From: Ochromonadaceae sp. CCMP2298
Taxonomy: Eukaryota; Sar; Synurophyceae; Ochromonadales; Ochromonadaceae
NCBI GenBank assembly: GCA_026770595.1
Contig: MU633679.1
Location: 1-30,021 of the forward strand
Direction of reading: 5' to 3'
DNA: 30,021 nucleotides
Shown here: in pieces, positions 9,901 through 19,382 of the stretch
Layout of the letters: every line of letters begins with the position of its first letter
How positions within the stretch are numbered: the first letter of the stretch is position 1
Made by a program: the position numbers and the translations under genes
Notes under the pieces: generated by a model
What the model saw: only the letters and a program-made list of their open reading frames with translations
Database searches by the model: none
What the model was told of the DNA's origin: nothing

Positions 9901-12647
9901 TAAGTGACAAGCTGCACCTGCCCTACTCGCAGCTCTCTGCTCTTCTGCCCCCGTTCTCTGTTCGATGAACCTCTGCTCCCTGCTCCCTGCCCTCTACCCT
10001 CTGCTCCCTACACGCAAGGTCCACTCAGACTAACCCCCCTCCCCTCTCAGGAACTGTGGCGGTAACTGGAAGATCTTTGGCGGTGAGCGCTGCGAGTACT
10101 TGACCTGCGCCAAGGGCAACGGCCAGGACTGCAGCGGCGATGGCACCTGTCTGACCCTGCACGAGATCGGGCTGCTGCGCCACGACGAGCGGAAGCAGCA
10201 CATGCCTGTGTACTATGATGAGTGGGACGCAGAGTGAGTGACAATGCATGATGAGTGGCCTCCGCTGCACTCTAGCACTTTTTCTCCCTTTCCTAACTTA
10301 CCCCCACCCCATAACCCTCACTTCCCACCCCTCATCCCCAACCCACAACCCACCGCCAACCACCCCACCCTCCAGTTCTATCCGGGGCTGCTCGTGCGCC
10401 CGCGCCATCTCCATCGACAACCAGTACCCTGTGGGCTACAGCCTCCTGATCAGCAATTTCTTCTTCAACGAAACCAACAACGCGACGGAGCTGTTCACGG
10501 ACAGGGATCTGACAAGATTCTACAGGTGCGCATGGGCTGTGCTGTGCTGTGCTGTGTGCGCTGTGCTGTACTATGCATTGTCCTGTACTGTGCTGTGCTG
10601 TGCGCTTGTGAATTTCAATATTTAATCCTCGATACTTTCTTTCTTCTGCCATTGTGCACACCTCCACACGTACCGCACAGGGGCCCCTTCGCCTTCTCGG
10701 CCACGGACTTCAAGGGCTACACCTGCGACGAGAAGTCCTGCCCCAAGGGAGACAACCCGCGCTTCGGTGGAGGTAAACACTGCGTCTGCGTCTGCCTCTG
10801 CCTCTGCCTCTGCGTCTGCCTCTGCGTCTGCCTCTGCGTCTGCGTCTGCCTCTGCGTCTGCCTCTGCCTCTGCCTCTGCGTCTGCCTCTGCNNNNNNNNN
10901 NNNNNNNNNNNNNNNNNNNNNNNNNNNNNNNNNNNNNNNNNNNNNNNNNNNNNNNNNNNNNNNNNNNNNNNNNNNNNNNNNNNNNNNNNNNNNNNNNNNN
11001 NNNNNNNNNNNNNNNNNNNNNNNNNNNNNNNNNNNNNNNNNNNNNNNNNNNNNNNNNNNNNNNNNNNNNNNNNNNNNNNNNNNNNNNNNNNNNNNNNNNN
11101 NNNNNNNNNNNNNNNNNNNNNNNNNNNNNNNNNNNNNNNNNNNNNNNNNNNNNNNNNNNNNNNNNNNNNNNNNNNNNNNNNNNNNNNNNNNNNNNNNNNN
11201 TCTGCCTCTGCCTCTGCCTCTGCGTCTGCCTCTGCGTTTGCGTCTGCCTCTGCCTCTGCGTCTGCCTCTGCGTCTGCCTCTGCCTCTGCGTCTGCCTCTG
11301 CCTCTGCGTCTGCCTCTGCTCTTGCGGCCCCATCACTAATTCGCCATGCGGTCACCTTTAGCGCGATTTCTGACCTCTGTCTCCTGTTCCTTCCCCCCAT
11401 CTTCTGCTCTCTCCTCCTCACTGTCCTCTACCCCCCTCTAAACCCCGTCCTCTCCCCCCCCCCCCCCCTCAGTGAACGAGATCCAAGCTATCAACTGCCA
11501 AGCCGACAACGGCAGCTTCCGCCTGTCCTTCCGCGACAACGTGACCCTGCCCATCTCGGTGAACGCCACGGCCAGGGAGATGCGCACAAGTCTGGAGCAG
11601 ATATTCACGTAAGCTTAATACCTATGTTTTTAAGTACCTGTATGCATAGATGCCTAAGTGCCTAAGTGCTTAAGTACCTGCGCCACTTCAGATGCACGCT
11701 ACGCACTATGTACGGTCACTACACACTACGTATCACACACCACACACCATACATCGCACATCACGCACAACACACGCCACATACAACACATACACTGACC
11801 TCCCATACACCCTTTCCCACTGCCCACTCCAGCATCGGCAGCGTGGGAGTCGTCATCACTGGGGGCGAAAACGACACAGTCTGCGGCATCGACGGGAACA
11901 GAAGTAAGATCTGTCCCATGTTCCCTAAGCCCACTGCCTTGCACGCACCACACACCGCACCACGCGCCACATACTACAACTACATACCACATGCTATGCA
12001 CCATACACTATGTGCCACATCACACATGACGCACCAATTAGTTCTGTACACACTGACGTCACCACCGCCCCCTCCCCACTTACCCCTCCCCTCAGCCGTG
12101 ATGATCGAGTTCCTCACTGAGTTCGGCGACCTGCCCTCGCTCACCTACGACCTACGCGGCATCTCGAACCTTCACGCCTACATCGACGACTACAAAAACA
12201 GCTACCTGATGAACATAACCGAATTCCAGAAGGGTAAGCCACTCTGCAACTATGCACCTATGCACCTCTCGATTACCCGCGCTTATTAAAATTCCCTCCC
12301 TCCCTCTAATACCCCTCTACTAATTCCCCTCCCACACGTGAATACCTACCACGCCCCAACCCCCAAATTGCAACAGGCACGAAGCTGGATGTGGAGTGCT
12401 CGGGACAGGGCGTGTGCAACGGTGCCACGGGCAGGTGTAGCTGCTTCGACGGGTTCGGGTCTGGGAATGGCACGCTGGGGTTCCCGGGGGAATGGTGAGT
12501 GTGTGTCCTGCAAAGGAAATGTCATAGTCCCACCCTCTGTCACCCATTGTCACCCTCCCTCCTCCCCCTCCCCCCCCCCCTCCCCCCCCCCCACCTCTCC
12601 CTCCTGCGCACAGGGGCGAGTGCTCCTTCTTCAACAAGTACAAGTAG
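6917..12647 (+). CDS. Secreted EGF-like, cysteine-rich multidomain protein (15 exons)
   Basis: Proposed exons are 6917-7219, 7705-7774, 8058-8275, 8391-8567, 8799-8879, 9049-9463, 9770-9899, 10051-10233, 10376-10525, 10681-10772, 11473-11608, 11833-11903, 12096-12233, 12377-12494 and 12614-12647. Every junction is GT-AG and in frame, giving 771 residues. A signal peptide (residues 1-21, [14 protein letters not shown]) suggests secretion. No membrane segment is seen near the C terminus. EGF-like units include [43 protein letters not shown] and [16 protein letters not shown]. Between them are a [11 protein letters not shown] unit and two beta-rich modules, one with [18 protein letters not shown] near 198-300 and one with [20 protein letters not shown] and [13 protein letters not shown] near 606-700. 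Similar architectures occur in stramenopile surface proteins. The ligand and function are unknown. Intron 10 contains a sequence gap, so a missed exon there cannot be excluded. Confidence 0.75.
7235..7425. repeat. GAGATAGA, GGGGGAG and GTATGCA short repeats in EGF-gene intron 1
   Basis: A purine run of AGAGATAG and AGAGACAG variants (about 7238-7300) is followed by GGAGAGGGGGAG variants and then by several GCAGTAT units (about 7390-7425). All of it lies in intron 1 (7220-7704). Confidence 0.7.
7565..7702. repeat. ACACCC/ACACCT/ACACTT tandem repeat at the 3' end of EGF-gene intron 1
   Basis: Hexamer variants of ACACCC, ACACCT and ACACTT run up to the acceptor CACCTATAG at 7704, so the repeat makes up the end of the intron, including its C-rich acceptor tract. 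Confidence 0.75.
8988..9010. repeat. C homopolymer in EGF-gene intron 5
   Basis: This is an unbroken run of 23 C residues inside intron 5 (8880-9048). Its length is likely to vary, and sequencing error is likely. Shorter C runs lie in introns 10 (11454-11468) and 14. Confidence 0.85.
10535..10608. repeat. CTGTG/CTGTACTG pentamer-like repeat in EGF-gene intron 9
   Basis: Repeated GCTGT units begin within about ten bases of the donor at 10526 and drift to CTGTACTG variants. Similar CTGTACTG text follows the donor of intron 5 (from 8880), and CTGTGCTGTATT follows the donor of the GPALPP1 intron on the minus strand. Confidence 0.6.
10782..11322. repeat. Hexamer microsatellite TCTGCC/TCTGCG with a 309-base run of N, in EGF-gene intron 10
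   Basis: TCTGCC and TCTGCG hexamers run from about 10782 to the gap at 10892 and resume at 11201 to about 11322. The Ns (10892-11200) are an assembly gap. All of it lies in intron 10 (10773-11472). The repeat has no stops in several frames, which explains the long Ala/Ser, Arg/Gln and Leu/Pro ORFs that cross it; I do not regard them as coding. Confidence 0.85.
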
Positions 12648-13071
12648 CAGGAACGCACGAAACAAACGAAGCATGAAATGGGCATGAAATGGGCATAGAA
12701 TCATGTACTAAAGAGCTGCCCCTGTTGCACTGTTAGAGGTGCATGAGGATTGCGCCCAACTGAATATAATTATAACGTCAGACTATGACAAGATGACATA
12801 GCCACTCGACCACATGTATAAACAGATAAATGATAATTCGACGAATTTTGATGAATTTTGATTAAATGCTTCCTGACTACTGGGTCCTGACTCTGGCGCC
12901 TCGCACACCTCGTACACCTACCACTCCACGTTCCCCTTGCCCCCTGTCTTCACCCCGCTCCCGCCCCCTGCACCTCCTGCGCCCCCTGCCCCAGCCCCTC
13001 TGCTGACTGCCCCAGCCTGCCGGATACTTTCGAGTCGTTAAAAGTCGCTTGCCGCTGCTTCTGGACAGCGC
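12648..13071. other. Convergent intergenic region, no gene seen
   Basis: This separates the stops of the EGF-like gene and the HORMA-ankyrin gene. AT-rich sequence with TATAATTATAAC-like text (about 12760-12870) suits 3' ends. A C-rich stretch (12930-13015) follows. No ORF with family resemblance was seen. Confidence 0.6.
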
Positions 13072-15726
13072 CTAGTCGTCCTCGAAGTCCTCCTCGAATT
13101 CTTCACTGAAGTCCATCTCCTCGTCCTCGTCGTCGTATGGCTCAGGCTCAGGCGCATCGTTGTCCCTCAGCCACTCCTCTATCTCGCCAAACCCGTTCTC
13201 CATGGCACTGTCCAGCGCTCCCTCGTCCCAGGGGCAGGGGGGGTCCTGAGCCCTCAGCCACATTAGCATACGCAGACTTTCAGACTCGACGGCCATTTCG
13301 CAGACATAAGCGTCCCAGGGACAGGGGGGGCTCTGAGCCCTCAGCCACTTCAAGACTTTCAGATGACCTCCAGTCGCGGCCTCCCCACTAGCCTCTGCAT
13401 CCCAAGGGCAGGGAGGGTTCTGACCCCGCAGCCACTTGAGGACACGCCAATGCCCACCCCTGGCAGCACCAGAGCAAGCGTATGCATCCCAGGGACACGG
13501 AGGGTGCTGGGCTCTCATCCATTGCAAAGTCTCCAGACGGCCGTTCCGCGCTGCCAAGTGGCAAGTCCAGCTGGCCCAGTGACAGGGAGGGTCCTGGGCC
13601 CTCAGCCACTGGAGAACGTCCACACGGCCACCCTTGGCAGCATGGTTGGAAGCGCGTCCGTCCCAAGGGCAGGGAGGGTTCTGAGCACGTAGCCACTGCA
13701 ATGCCTCCAGATGGCCATTCTCGGCTGCTACGTTACAAGCATCTGCGTCCCATGGGCACGGGGGGGACTGAGCTCTCAGCCACTGCAGAACCTCCAGCTG
13801 GCCACTCTCAGCTGCGGATATGCAAGCGCCTGCGTTCCATGGGCAGGGGGGGTCCTGAGCCCTGATCCACTGCAGCACATTGAAATACCCACCCATGGCA
13901 GCAGCAGCAGAAGTAGCTGAACTCCAAGGGCAGGGAGGGTTATGAGCTCGTAGCCACTGCAATGCCTCCAGATGGCCATTCTCAGCAGCAGCCGTACAAG
14001 CTGGCTCGATCCCAGGGACCCAGGGACACGGGGGGGTTTGAGCCCGCAACCATTGCAGTATACTCAAGTGGCCGCCCTTCGCAGCACCCGCGTAGGTATC
14101 GCCAGCCCAGGGACAGGGAGGGTTCTGACTGCGCAGCCACTGCAAGATGTGCACGTGACCGCCTGTCGCAGCAGCAGCACACGTCCCCTCGCTCCAGGAG
14201 CAGCCCCGCGCACGCAGCCATAGCAGTACCTCCAGATGCCCATGCTCGGCTGCGCTGTTGCAGGCACTGCTCCTCACGATGCATTGAGGATCCCGTGCTC
14301 GCAGCCACTCCAGCACATGCAGATGCCCGCCTCTGGCAGCATAGAGGCAGATATCATACACCCTAGGGCACTTAGGACGTTGGGCGTACATCCACTGCAA
14401 CGACCCCAGGTGCCCGCCCTCGGCCGCGCCGCGCGTACCGTCAGGTCCCCAGTGAACCGCAGGGGTGCGGGATCGCAGCCATTGCAGCACGTGCAGATGA
14501 CCCCCTCCCGCCGCAGCATCACACAGAGCACCACCCCAGAAGCCGCCTTTAGACTTGCCCAAAAACTGCAGCATCCCCAGGTGGCCGCCGCGTGCCCCCT
14601 TGATCGCTACCCCCTTCCCACGCGGCATACCAAGCTGTCGCCGCGCCCAGACGTACAGCTTAACAGGGGTCAGAAAGTCGTCAACCCTGAGCAGTGCACG
14701 AGGCACCGGCGCAAGCACATCCCGGCACCACCGCGACACGAGTCTGAGCTGGGGGTCGCACGCGGTGCCTAGGAACTCCCTCGTCCTCTCTAGCACGAAG
14801 TCCACGCACAGCAGAGAGTTGACGCCATCCCCCGTGCGAGAAATATGGTACAGATCGGAGGCAGGCTTGAGGCCGTAGTATCTGACCGTCAAATCTAGGG
14901 TGTTGGTGCTGACACTGCCGATGTCGATGTAGTATGACAGGAGGGCACCCGAAGCTATTGTTGAGACGGGGAGGAACTCGGGTTTGTAATCCGCAGGTGC
15001 CCGATCCGTATACTGTAGATGGGATAAAGATGAGGATTAAAGGATGATTGGGGTTTGGGGTTAATGGATGATCAGGATTTACGGATGATAAGGATTTATG
15101 GATGGTTATTTAATGGGAGTATTGGGAGTTACCTTCATGTGCAAAGAGCACCAGCGGCTTGCTGGCTTGACAGCCCCCTCTACCTCCCGCGTGTTCAGTG
15201 TAGCAAGAAACGAAGTGACCGACAGAATGAGGTCTGTCATCTGCTCCTTCACCGCATCCTTCGAGATGAGAGCGTCCACCACCACCTCCGATCCATCACT
15301 ATAGGAGAACTCGTACTCGTATGTCTCTAGCAGTTCTTCTTTGCCGGAAATAGGGTGCTTGGTGTAGATGGCGAACACGAGGACAGAGAGGAACTCATCT
15401 TCTAGAGCCTTGAAAACCCCTTCCTCTACCCGCTCCCTAAAGGTATATGCAGCAGCAGCGCTGTTACCTGTCTTCGCAACGGGTTGATAGATGTCGAATG
15501 ACAGGAAATCGTTTGTGTTGAAGCAGCTCATGGGAAAGATTTCGCGACTGAAGCAAATCGACGAAATCGATGCGCGAACCTGAGGGAAATTAAAGGCATT
15601 GGTTAGAGGTGCGTATGAATGCATCGATGAGAAAGAAATAGGGCTCACCATATGCTTCATTAGCACCACGGCGTCGTATTTGGAAATGGCCGCGTCCTCG
15701 CTCTCGTCAGCTTGCTTGGTCGACAT
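13072..15726 (-). CDS. HORMA-domain (Hop1/ASY1-type) protein fused to 17 ankyrin-like repeats
   Basis: Exons on the minus strand are 15726-15649, 15579-15133 and 15012-13072, with GT-AG ends and phase 0 throughout, giving 821 residues. Residues 13-216 match the Hop1/HORMAD fold: DAVVLMKHMVRASISS, EIFPMSCF, EGVFKALEDEFLSVLVFAIY, YEYEFSYSDGSEV, YTDRAPADYKPEF and IDIGSVSTNTLDLTVRYY. Hop1 proteins organise meiotic chromosome axes by closing around peptide motifs. The frame then continues without intron or stop through an F-box-like segment (about 238-275, LRLVSRWCRDVLAPVP) into 17 repeats of the LEVLQWLRAQNPPCPWD type and an acidic tail. There is no ATG between the HORMA end and about position 14630, already inside the repeat-like region, so a separate ankyrin gene would lose its N-terminal part. 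A fusion is the simplest reading. Two merged genes with an unseen promoter or exon remain possible. A start at 15798 would need a TTG, so the ATG at 15726 was chosen. Confidence 0.7.
13200..14660 (-). repeat. Tandem 87-bp coding repeat (29-residue ankyrin-like units)
   Basis: Seventeen units are present, most 87 bp long. The 3' units are close to the consensus (PPCPWD); the first four or five are diverged (for example PKCPRVYD and PQCIVRSS). One unit carries a short VPGIEP insertion. The last is a degenerate cap ending EIEEWLRDN. Confidence 0.85.
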
Positions 15727-16166
15727 GATGAGCAGAGCACCTGCGGCAAATGAACTCGAAATAAATTCTGCGATAGGGCTGGCGGTGACGAGTGACAATC
15801 GAGTCCAGTCGGTTTATGCGATCAGGAGCAAGCTCGGTATGTGATTATCTCCCTTTTTTCAAAACGCAGAAATTCCGAAGTTCTGGATCTTTGGGGGAAT
15901 ATCTCCTACCTGCTCCCGAGTTGGTATCTTTGTGTCCAGGTGTTGGTCGTTAATGTTTTAAGGAAGCTCCTGGTACTGTGGCTTGTACAGAAGAATACAG
16001 TATTGACTGAGAGATGGAGGGGCAGAGAGCCACACAGGAGTATCTGCGCTATACACCTTTCGCGCAATGGCACCTCCTCCTTACTTGGCAGCTGCCTCCA
16101 CTCTCGTCCGAGGTGAATACCCTCTCTATCACACCGCGCCTCCAACCATTTATCTACCCCCCCCCC
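15727..16166. other. Intergenic region upstream of the HORMA-ankyrin gene
   Basis: It lies between the 3' end of GPALPP1 and the start of the HORMA gene; both genes are on the minus strand. It is presumed to hold the HORMA promoter. ORFs here are short and on the face of it meaningless. A C run (about 16158-16167) directly abuts the GPALPP1 stop. Confidence 0.5.
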
Positions 16167-18017
16167 CTACATGAAGGACTTCTGCGCCCCCGCCGTGCTG
16201 AACCTGCTGTTGAGCTCTCTGGAGTTCTCCACGATGGCCGCCACCTTGTGCTTGTCCATCTTGCTGCGAGACAACACGTCCAGCTCCCTATCGAACGCGC
16301 GACGCTTCCCAGGCCCCTGCATCTTCTCCTCGCGGTCCTTGCCCTTGCGCTTGGCGAGGTGTTGGTCCATAAGGGAGGCCACGGCGGGCTCGGCCGACTC
16401 TTCCCTGCCACCACCGCCCCCATCCCCGCCACCCTCCTGCGCCTGCTGCTTTTTCTCCTGCTGGTTCTGGAACTCCCTCTGTATGGACATCTTCTCCGCC
16501 AGCTTCTTGGCTTGCTTGCCCGTCTGGAACTTGCGGTTCTGCAGCCCGCCACCGGTGATGTCTGGGGGGTGGGGATGGGGGATGAGGATGTGGGGGGGAT
16601 GTGTGGGGAGATTGGAGAGCGAGTGAGTATTTGAGTAGGGTAAATGGAGCATGCAGCATACAGACAGTGCTCGACATACACCGCACACGCAACATAGCAT
16701 ACAGCACACACTACAGTATAATACAGCACAGCACGCACCTTTGGCCATGCTCGAGTCCCCAGGGGTGAGGATCCACTCCTCCCTTTTGTTCTCCTCCACC
16801 CCTATCTCCGCCTTCTGCGCGTCGTCGTACTTGCGCGGCCCCTCTCTCACCGCAAACGCGCGCTCGAACGATGGCTCCAACTGTGCGCCCGCGAAGCCCA
16901 GCGGCTGTGCGGCGCTGCCTGCCTGCATGAACATCGCCGCTCGGTGGTCGGGGCGCTGTGGCCCTGCCTCCCAGTCGTCCTCGCTCTCCTCCTCCTCTGG
17001 GGGCGGGGCGTGCTTCATCGCCTGCCGCGCTGCGAGAATGTCCGCCACGCTGGGCATGCTGGGCCCCTGCACTGGCGGGGGAGAGGGGGAGGGGGAGGAC
17101 TGTCGTGCGCCGGGCCACTCGGGACCAGCCACTGCAGCCACCGCACCCACTGCACCCACTGAGGGGCCCTGCTCGCTCAGATGCGGGGCTTCACGTGGTC
17201 CCTGCGCTGCGCTTGCCGATCCTGCTGTCTCTGTTGACCTCGACCCTCGTCCAAATGCCTCTACTTGTGCCTGTGCTTTTGCCTGTGCCTTAGCCTGCGC
17301 CTGTTCCTCAGCCTCAGCCTGTGCCTTTGCTTTCTCGGCCCTCTGCTCCAGCTGCTCGAACACCGCACCCGTGTGCTCCAGCACCCCGCACACGCTCTCC
17401 CGCTTCCACCCCTGGGGCAGGGAGTACCCCTCTGGCGAGTAGGTGAGTCCCATGACTCTGAATAGTTTCTCAAGGACCTCCCTGATGTCCTCGTTCTCCA
17501 GCTCCTCTAGGTCCACCGCAGACCCCTCAGACAGGGCTCCCAGCAGGCCACGCAGCTCGAAACGCAAGTCTGGGAAGGACTCCAAGATACCCAGCAGGTT
17601 CGTGGAGGCGTAGCGCGTGGAGAGAGACTCGCTCTCGCTGAGCTCTCGGGGGAGCTTGGCTGCGCCTGCCTCGCACAGCGCGCCCATGAGGGAAGCACTG
17701 ACCTCCGTATGCTCCGTCGCCTTGCACCACCCCTGCGAGTCTTGCCGCACTGGTAGGAAAGACATCAATCCCACTAATGCAGTCCTTCTGCGCTGGTCGC
17801 GTATTTGGTCCAGGGCGACGTACTCTCCCACGTCCAGAGACTTCGCGATGGAGGGCAGGTCGCGCACCAAATCAGGCATGTCCACCAGGAGAAAAGCCAG
17901 TTCGCGCGCCAAGGAACAGCACTGTCCGTGATAGCTCTGATTCCCTCTCTCGCCTGCTCGTTTCGTTTCCTTCTCTCTCTTCCCGTGCTTTCCCTCCCTC
18001 CTGTGCTGGTCCGCCAT
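16167..18017 (-). CDS. GPALPP1: GPALPP1/DUF3752-family nuclear protein with an extended N terminus
   Basis: Exons 18017-16739 and 16561-16167 (donor G|GTGCGT, acceptor CCCCCAG|AC, phase 1) encode 557 residues. The C-terminal third matches GPALPP1: KREEWILTPGD, then ASLMDQHLAKRKGK, then AFDRELDVLSR, and the hallmark end ENSRELNSRFSTAGAQKSFM. Family members are poorly characterised nuclear proteins found in eukaryotes. The N terminus (residues 30-225) is not part of the usual family. It holds two similar ~50-residue helical modules, one with DMPDLVRDLPSIAKSLDVGE and one with SFPDLRFELRGLLGALSEGS, followed by an Ala/Gln/Lys/Glu coiled-coil-like stretch (about 225-255) and a Ser/Pro-rich linker. 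The intron contains a CTGTG/GTGTGCTGTA repeat. The start ATG at 18017 is followed by a basic, Arg/Lys-rich leader. Family assignment of the C-terminal part is good; the N-terminal modules are unrecognised. Confidence 0.75.
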   Translation of the reverse strand: MADQHRREGKHGKREKETKRAGERGNQSYHGQCCSLARELAFLLVDMPDLVRDLPSIAKSLDVGEYVALDQIRDQRRRTALVGLMSFLPVRQDSQGWCKATEHTEVSASLMGALCEAGAAKLPRELSESESLSTRYASTNLLGILESFPDLRFELRGLLGALSEGSAVDLEELENEDIREVLEKLFRVMGLTYSPEGYSLPQGWKRESVCGVLEHTGAVFEQLEQRAEKAKAQAEAEEQAQAKAQAKAQAQVEAFGRGSRSTETAGSASAAQGPREAPHLSEQGPSVGAVGAVAAVAGPEWPGARQSSPSPSPPPVQGPSMPSVADILAARQAMKHAPPPEEEESEDDWEAGPQRPDHRAAMFMQAGSAAQPLGFAGAQLEPSFERAFAVREGPRKYDDAQKAEIGVEENKREEWILTPGDSSMAKGACCAVLYCSVCCMLCCVCGVCRALSVCCMLHLPYSNTHSLSNLPTHPPHILIPHPHPPDITGGGLQNRKFQTGKQAKKLAEKMSIQREFQNQQEKKQQAQEGGGDGGGGGREESAEPAVASLMDQHLAKRKGKDREEKMQGPGKRRAFDRELDVLSRSKMDKHKVAAIVENSRELNSRFSTAGAQKSFM

Positions 18018-18330
18018 TGCGAGGAAGGTGAGTCGTGCGCGCTATCGGGAGATGACTGTCACGGCTGCGAATGACTGCGGGGCCATCAACAGTGCAGCCA
18101 CGGGCTGTTCGACTGAATGAGCTGGCCTTCGATCGAGCAGGGGCCAGCCACCAGCAGGAACACCTCCAAAAGTGAAAGATGTAAAGCTCTTTTCCAAAAC
18201 CCTTTACCAGAAAGAGCCTTTTATCACGATTTCTGTACATAACTTCTGGGATCTGGGGACAAAAAGAAAGGAGGGCTTCTAATAAATAATCCGGGGTCTA
18301 ATAAATAAGTTCCGCCCATTAAAATAATCT
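18018..18330. promoter_or_regulatory. Left part of a divergent intergenic region
   Basis: This is the left part of the 810-bp divergent spacer between the ATGs of GPALPP1 (minus) and the CRAL-TRIO gene (plus), presumably with the GPALPP1 promoter. A direct repeat of TCTAATAAATAA occurs near 18280-18308. No motif defines the transcription start. Confidence 0.4.
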
Positions 18331-18582
18331 AAACATCTGGTGATCATTGATTGTGTAGAATAAAATTCTCCATCGATCCAGCTATTGAACGCTTTGATTT
18401 CTTGCGACAGTCAAAAGTTCTACGCGATACAGAAACATGTACGTTTTTTGGCAGGAATAGTAACAAAAACGTACATGCTTCTGTATCGCGTAGAACTTTT
18501 AACCATCGCAAGAAATCAAAGCGTTCAATAGCTGGATCGATAGAAAATTCAATTCTACACAATGCATAATCATCAGATGTTT
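18331..18582. repeat. Inverted duplication (two ~118-bp arms, 16-bp loop) carrying a gene fragment
   Basis: Arm 18331-18448 is the reverse complement of 18465-18582 with roughly a dozen mismatches. The longest exact pairings are around CGATCCAGCTATTGAACG and AAGTTCTACGCGATACAG. The DNA is more AT-rich than its surroundings. Both arms keep the same open reading, CRI(K/E)FSIDPAIERFDFL then KVLRDTE, and most differences are silent or conservative. This points to duplicated coding sequence rather than a random palindrome. On the minus strand the frame continues upstream into GKIAEKIGIKTSDDYALC (18550-18646), which resembles the ubiquitin-like F1 lobe of talin/FERM proteins. There is no start codon. 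It could be a fold-back mobile element, a pseudogene fragment, or a hairpin RNA locus. Confidence 0.75.
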
Positions 18583-18646
18583 TAATTCCAATTTTTTCGG
18601 CGATTTTTCCGCGGAGGGGTTTTTCTCCCAATTCTTCAATTGGCAA
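18583..18646 (-). pseudogene. FERM/talin-like coding fragment flanking the inverted duplication
   Basis: The minus strand from 18646 is open through the right arm of the inverted duplication. It reads EELGEKPLRGKIAEKIGIKT and then SDDYALC. Spacing and residues recall the talin F0/F1 segment (ARIGITNHDEYSLVR in animals). An in-frame stop precedes it and no ATG is present, so it is at best a relic or an exon of an unseen gene. The family suggestion is weak. Confidence 0.25.
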
Positions 18647-18827
18647 GATCGTAAAAGAGACTCTGGTCTAAAATGGGTTGTTAGCTTTTGGCGAAAGATA
18701 TTCTTCCCGTCGAGGCTCGAGCACTCCTCGCTCGATTGTCGCAGATTCCATCGCAGTCTGCCATCCATTCTCTCCCCCTTGGCCTGTCTCCGTTTCACAG
18801 TTTCGCTCACAGCCCGACCATTCAATA

Positions 18828-19347
18828 ATGGCGACCGTTGGAGATATCGTAATCAAGTCGAAGGACGTGGATAGAACCAAATTCTCCGATGAGAACCTCC
18901 TAAAGTTGAAAGAACTCTACCCCTCGATGGAGTGGAGCGAGCTCGCGAGGTACCTCATTGCCCGCGGTAGTGTCGAGAAGGCCACGGAACAGATCCAAAG
19001 GGCTCTTGCGTGGAAGGACAAGAACTGGCCCTGTCTGAAATCCTCCTGTCTGACGGAGATCAGCACGGGCAAGCTCTACGTGCGCGGCGTGGACAAAGAG
19101 GGCCGCCCGTTGCTGATCTTCCGCTCGCGCTTTAGCTTTCCCAAGAAGCGCAACCTGGAGGAGTCTGCACGCATGCTGGTGTTCTTCGCGGAGCACATTG
19201 TGCGCGCTTTGCCTGACGACTTGTCCAAGTATACGTTGCTGTTTGATCGGACAGAGCACAAGGGCGAGAACACTGACATGGAGCTGATGAAGCACGTGGC
19301 GTCGTCGTTCCAGGTGAGGAGTGGGAGGAGTGGGCAGTGGGCTGTGG

Positions 19348-19382
<35 letters not shown>

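Noticed and set aside
10238-11665. 475-codon plus-strand ORF across the N gap
   Set aside because: It consists of introns, microsatellite and Ns; the real exons 9-11 are in other frames.
13200-14660. Regularly spaced repeats that could suggest a CRISPR array
   Set aside because: The 87-bp period is a coding repeat in an intact frame with variable but homologous units. There are no unique spacers, and the setting is a nuclear genome.
14890-14892. A separate ankyrin gene starting at 14892
   Set aside because: The codon is TTG, not ATG, and the frame is continuous with the HORMA exon that begins at 15012.
18499-18825. 108-codon minus-strand ORF in the divergent spacer
   Set aside because: It runs against the CRAL-TRIO leader and through one hairpin arm in a frame other than the conserved one. 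No family resemblance was seen.
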